The notes under the pieces: model-generated
Seen by the model: only the letters and a program-made list of their open reading frames with translations
What the model was told of the DNA's origin: nothing
Databases searched by the model: none
Origin: Deltaproteobacteria bacterium
GTDB lineage: Bacteria; Desulfobacterota; Desulfuromonadia; Desulfuromonadales; BM103
Length of the DNA: 16,673 nt
Direction of reading: 5' to 3'
Assembly (NCBI GenBank): GCA_006226895.1
Contig: SBFN01000250.1
Coordinates: 1 to 16,673 of the forward strand
Translations under genes and position numbers: made by a program
In this document: piece after piece, positions 14,609 to 16,673 of the stretch
Layout of the letters: each line of letters begins with the position of its first letter
Numbering within the stretch: the first letter of the stretch is position 1

Positions 14609-14745
14609 GGTAGACTCCCTCTTTGACAGTTCAGTAAATAGACTTTATCTTGTAGCACGGCTGAACAAGAAGGGTAAAGGGGGAAGGGTGTCGGGATCAG
14701 TGCCTCTCTGAGCCTTTAACCCTGTACCCAGGCCACTTAATATTG

Positions 14746-15060
14746 ATGAATCCAAAAGATATCCGCATAGACTACTTTCGTGGCTCCGGCCCCGGAGGGC
14801 AGCACCGCAACACCAGCGAGACCGGGGTGCGCATTATCCACCTGCCTACCGGTACGGTAGTGACCGCGACTGAGTCTCGTTCCCGTCATCAGAACCAGCA
14901 GAAAGCCATGGTGCGGCTGGAAGAGAAGTTGGCTGCAAAATTACGCAAGAAAAAACGCAGAATAGCGACCCGCCCAGGTCGGGCCGCCATCGCCAGGCGC
15001 TTGGACGCCAAACGCAAGCAGGGTGAGAAGAAGCGTGATCGGCAGAGGTCGGAGGATTGA
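14746..15060 (+). CDS. Small GGQ release-factor-like protein (ribosome-rescue type)
   Basis: A 104-residue protein consisting of the peptidyl-tRNA hydrolase domain of class I release factors and a basic tail. The GGQ motif is at 17-19 (FRGSGPGGQHRNTSETGV), followed by IIHLPTGTVVTATESRSRHQNQQKAM, as in the RF1/RF2 domain. The codon-recognition domains are absent. From about residue 60 on, the tail is full of Lys and Arg, which in ArfB/ICT1 and C12orf65-type proteins enters the empty mRNA channel of stalled ribosomes. I start at ATG 14746; a TTG at 14743 is an alternative and neither has a clear Shine-Dalgarno. A pyrimidine-rich tract precedes it. It is close to the C12orf65/ArfB group, but the exact subfamily is not determined. 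Confidence 0.87.
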   Translation: MNPKDIRIDYFRGSGPGGQHRNTSETGVRIIHLPTGTVVTATESRSRHQNQQKAMVRLEEKLAAKLRKKKRRIATRPGRAAIARRLDAKRKQGEKKRDRQRSED

Positions 15061-15360
15061 TTGTGCTTGTTGATTTTTGTACTCCTGCGGACAACAAATG
15101 ATTGCCCTTTCTCTTGTTTGCGAGAAGCTTCCCCCGTGCGCTACACTCTTGTGACATGAAAGTTTGGCAAATCATCTAAGCAGCACGACGACCTTGCCAT
15201 GAACCTTGGAGTTGGCCAGCAGGAATTTCTTGATTCCTCTGTGACTCTGCGGTGAAAAGGTTTTTGGGCAGGCTTTGTCTTGCCGGTTGCTGTTGCCACG
15301 TTGTTTGCAGCCGGGAAGTTATCGTAGCTACGGCATTTGACAAAAAGCTAGACTCAGAGA
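15061..15360. other. Gene-free stretch with one partial repeat arm
   Basis: Three hundred bases between the converging release-factor-like and ctaB genes hold no supported gene. An arm at 15237-15257 matches the hairpin repeat at 2979-2999 with two mismatches, but no complementary arm is evident nearby. No convincing terminator hairpin with a T run was found by eye for either gene. Confidence 0.5.
15237..15257. repeat. Partial copy of the hairpin repeat arm
   Basis: Twenty-one bases, CTCTGTG-A-CTCTG-C-GGTGAAA, differ from the arm at 2979-2999 at two positions. Both copies run on into short T-rich sequence (GTTTTT). This one lacks its partner arm, so it is a degenerate or solo copy. Confidence 0.65.
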
Positions 15361-16260
15361 TTAAAGTGCCAGTCTCAGCAGGAGACCGTTGAAGAGGATG
15401 CAGCCGAGTATCAGGCCGAGGTAGATGTGTAAGCCGATGCGTAGTTTGGCAGCGGTTTTTTCGATGAAGAGGGTCTTTTTCTGAACACCTGTTGTCCAGA
15501 TCGCGAAAGAGATGGCCAAACCGGCGATTAAGCCCTGCAGGATTGGCAGTTGAACCAACTGCATCGGCAGCAGTAACAAGGTGGCCGTCACCATGCCGAG
15601 AATCCAGAAATGGCTGATGCTCAAGAGTTGATGGCTGCTCAGTTTTTGAGGCAGGACTTTGAACCCAACCCGTTTCAGTTCCTCGCGGTCAGGCAGAGCC
15701 AGAAGCCAGTAGTGGGGAACTTGCCAGAGCACCATGAGCAGGACCAGGGCGAGGGGGCGCGGGTCGAGTGGGTCTCCTCCCGCGGCCAGCCAGCCAATCA
15801 GTGGCGGCAGGGCTCCGCAGGGGGTTCCGGCAATTACGGCCAACGATGAGCGGCGTTTCAGCGGTGTATAGGTGAGCAGATACCAAGCTGTTGCAGCCAG
15901 CCCCAGCAGAGCTGTATTGGGGCCGGTGGTCACAAAAAGAATAACCAGACCACCGCTGCCGAACAGAAGGCCGATCAACATCCCGGAGCCGGGTGAGAGA
16001 GCGCCGCTGGCCAGGGGACGGCGACGGGTTCGATGCATCAAGGCGTCAGTCGAGCGTTCCTGAACCTGGTTGAGCACAGAGCAGGCTGCGCTGAGCAGGA
16101 AGATACCCCATGCCAGCGCCCAGAGGGCAAGGCCGGAAACCTGTTGGTCTGCCGCCAGGGCACCGGTGAGGGCGGAGATTGCCACCATCACCGATAAGGG
16201 CAGCCTGATCAGGCGACTTAAGGCCGCCAGGTTTGTCATGGTTCCGGAATGACTCTGCAT
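15361..16260 (-). CDS. ctaB: Protoheme IX farnesyltransferase (heme O synthase)
   Basis: A 299-residue integral membrane prenyltransferase (also called CyoE) that adds a farnesyl group to protoheme, making heme O for heme-copper oxidases. The polyprenyl-diphosphate/Mg site reads N64-QVQE-RST-D72-ALMHRTRRRPL. The first aspartate of the usual N-x-x-x-D-x-x-x-D is E68. The second conserved block is YTPLKRRSSLAVIAGTPCGALPPLIGW (about 130-156), and WQVPHYWLLALPDREELKRVGFKVLP is the third. About nine hydrophobic helices follow the UbiA pattern. The ATG at 16260 lies 1 bp after the cytochrome gene stop; ATG 16239 (residue 8) is an alternative. Coupling to the cytochrome gene indicates a terminal oxidase cluster continuing to the right. 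Confidence 0.93.
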   Translation of the reverse strand: MQSHSGTMTNLAALSRLIRLPLSVMVAISALTGALAADQQVSGLALWALAWGIFLLSAACSVLNQVQERSTDALMHRTRRRPLASGALSPGSGMLIGLLFGSGGLVILFVTTGPNTALLGLAATAWYLLTYTPLKRRSSLAVIAGTPCGALPPLIGWLAAGGDPLDPRPLALVLLMVLWQVPHYWLLALPDREELKRVGFKVLPQKLSSHQLLSISHFWILGMVTATLLLLPMQLVQLPILQGLIAGLAISFAIWTTGVQKKTLFIEKTAAKLRIGLHIYLGLILGCILFNGLLLRLAL

Positions 16261-16261
16261 G

Positions 16262-16673
16262 TCACTTCAATGTCTCCAGCCAGGCACGCAGGTCCTGGAC
16301 CTCCTCATCGCTGAGGCCCGGGTAGGGCGGCATCGCCGCAGGATACCCCTGAAGCACTTCGAGGGTTCGCGAAGCGCTTTGATCAGGTAGTCTTCATCAG
16401 CGACAAGAGTGGTTTCCTGGCCATCCCGGATGACGACACGCTCACTGCCCCAAAAACCTTTTAATGTGGGGCCAACGCGTTTGCTGCCATCAACGCTGTG
16501 GCAACCGAGACAGCCGTTCTTGGTGGCCAGCGCTTCGCCGCGTTGCGCAGGGCTTACTGGCTGTTCAGGGGCTGCTGCTTCCTCAACGGCAGCCTTCTCT
16601 TCGACTTGTTCAACTTCTTCTGATTTGCCCTCTGCGGCCTCTTCGTCAGGCAGTCCATCGGCTTTGAGGCTGA
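16262..16673 (-). pseudogene. Cytochrome c domain of an oxidase-linked protein, partial and frameshifted
   Basis: Reading minus from the right edge, the frame gives a Glu/Ala-rich linker, then NGCLGCHSVDG with the heme-binding CxxCH, VGPTLKGFWGS and DEDYLIKALREPS. It then shifts by one base near 16360 and continues as EVLQGYPAAMPPYPGLSDEEVQDLRAWLETLK with a stop at 16262. The AMPPY block supplies the distal methionine, so restoring one base near 16360 gives a complete class I cytochrome c domain. Without correction the first frame ends at 16267 with unrelated residues. The gene may encode the C-terminal cytochrome of a caa3-type subunit II or a separate cytochrome; the N-terminus is outside the window. 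The lesion is either a sequencing error or a real mutation. The final stop is 1 bp before ctaB. Confidence 0.8.

Overview
The window looks like chromosomal DNA of a Desulfuromonadales-type bacterium (Geobacter/Desulfuromonas relatives). This is inferred from gene content only: a split, B12-dependent class II ribonucleotide reductase, a HemY-type protoporphyrinogen oxidase, an M1 aminopeptidase N, and a heme O synthase next to a cytochrome c domain of the kind linked to heme-copper oxidases. No rRNA, tRNA, CRISPR array, transposase or integrase gene was found.

Layout. Positions 1-2409 (minus) hold the class II ribonucleotide reductase: the large catalytic subunit followed by the start of the small TSCPD-type partner. 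Its promoter (2528-2556) carries a tandem pair of NrdR-box-like sites. Positions 2410-3048 are non-coding and contain a long hairpin repeat. A lipoprotein NlpC/P60 peptidase (3049-3570, minus) is divergent from pepN (3746-6385, plus). pepN is followed by an atypical SDR protein (6465-7397), protoporphyrinogen oxidase (7484-8893) and a DHH-family phosphoesterase-like protein (9145-10056), all on plus. Positions 10057-10488 are non-coding, with three strong hairpins and a pair of direct repeats.

From 14608 down to 10489 every gene is on minus: a double-ACT regulator, peptide deformylase, an alpha/beta hydrolase, a DksA/TraR zinc-finger protein, a Methyltransf_32-like methyltransferase, a membrane-anchored coiled-coil protein and a STAS/SEC14-like small protein. 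The first two are 2 bp apart and the hydrolase and DksA-like genes overlap, so at least two translationally coupled pairs exist. A small GGQ release-factor-like protein (14746-15060, plus) follows. The right end (15361-16673, minus) is the tail of a probable cytochrome oxidase cluster: a cytochrome c domain with a one-base frameshift, then ctaB only 1 bp downstream.

The gene set links oxygen-independent deoxynucleotide synthesis (class II RNR) with heme biosynthesis and an aerobic-type terminal oxidase, which fits an oxygen-tolerant anaerobe. I do not see a clear-cut novel multi-gene system. The best candidates for new biology are the NrdR promoter architecture, the hairpin repeat, the hairpin-rich 10057-10488 stretch with the two unknown genes beside it, the METTL25-like methyltransferase, and the mini release factor.
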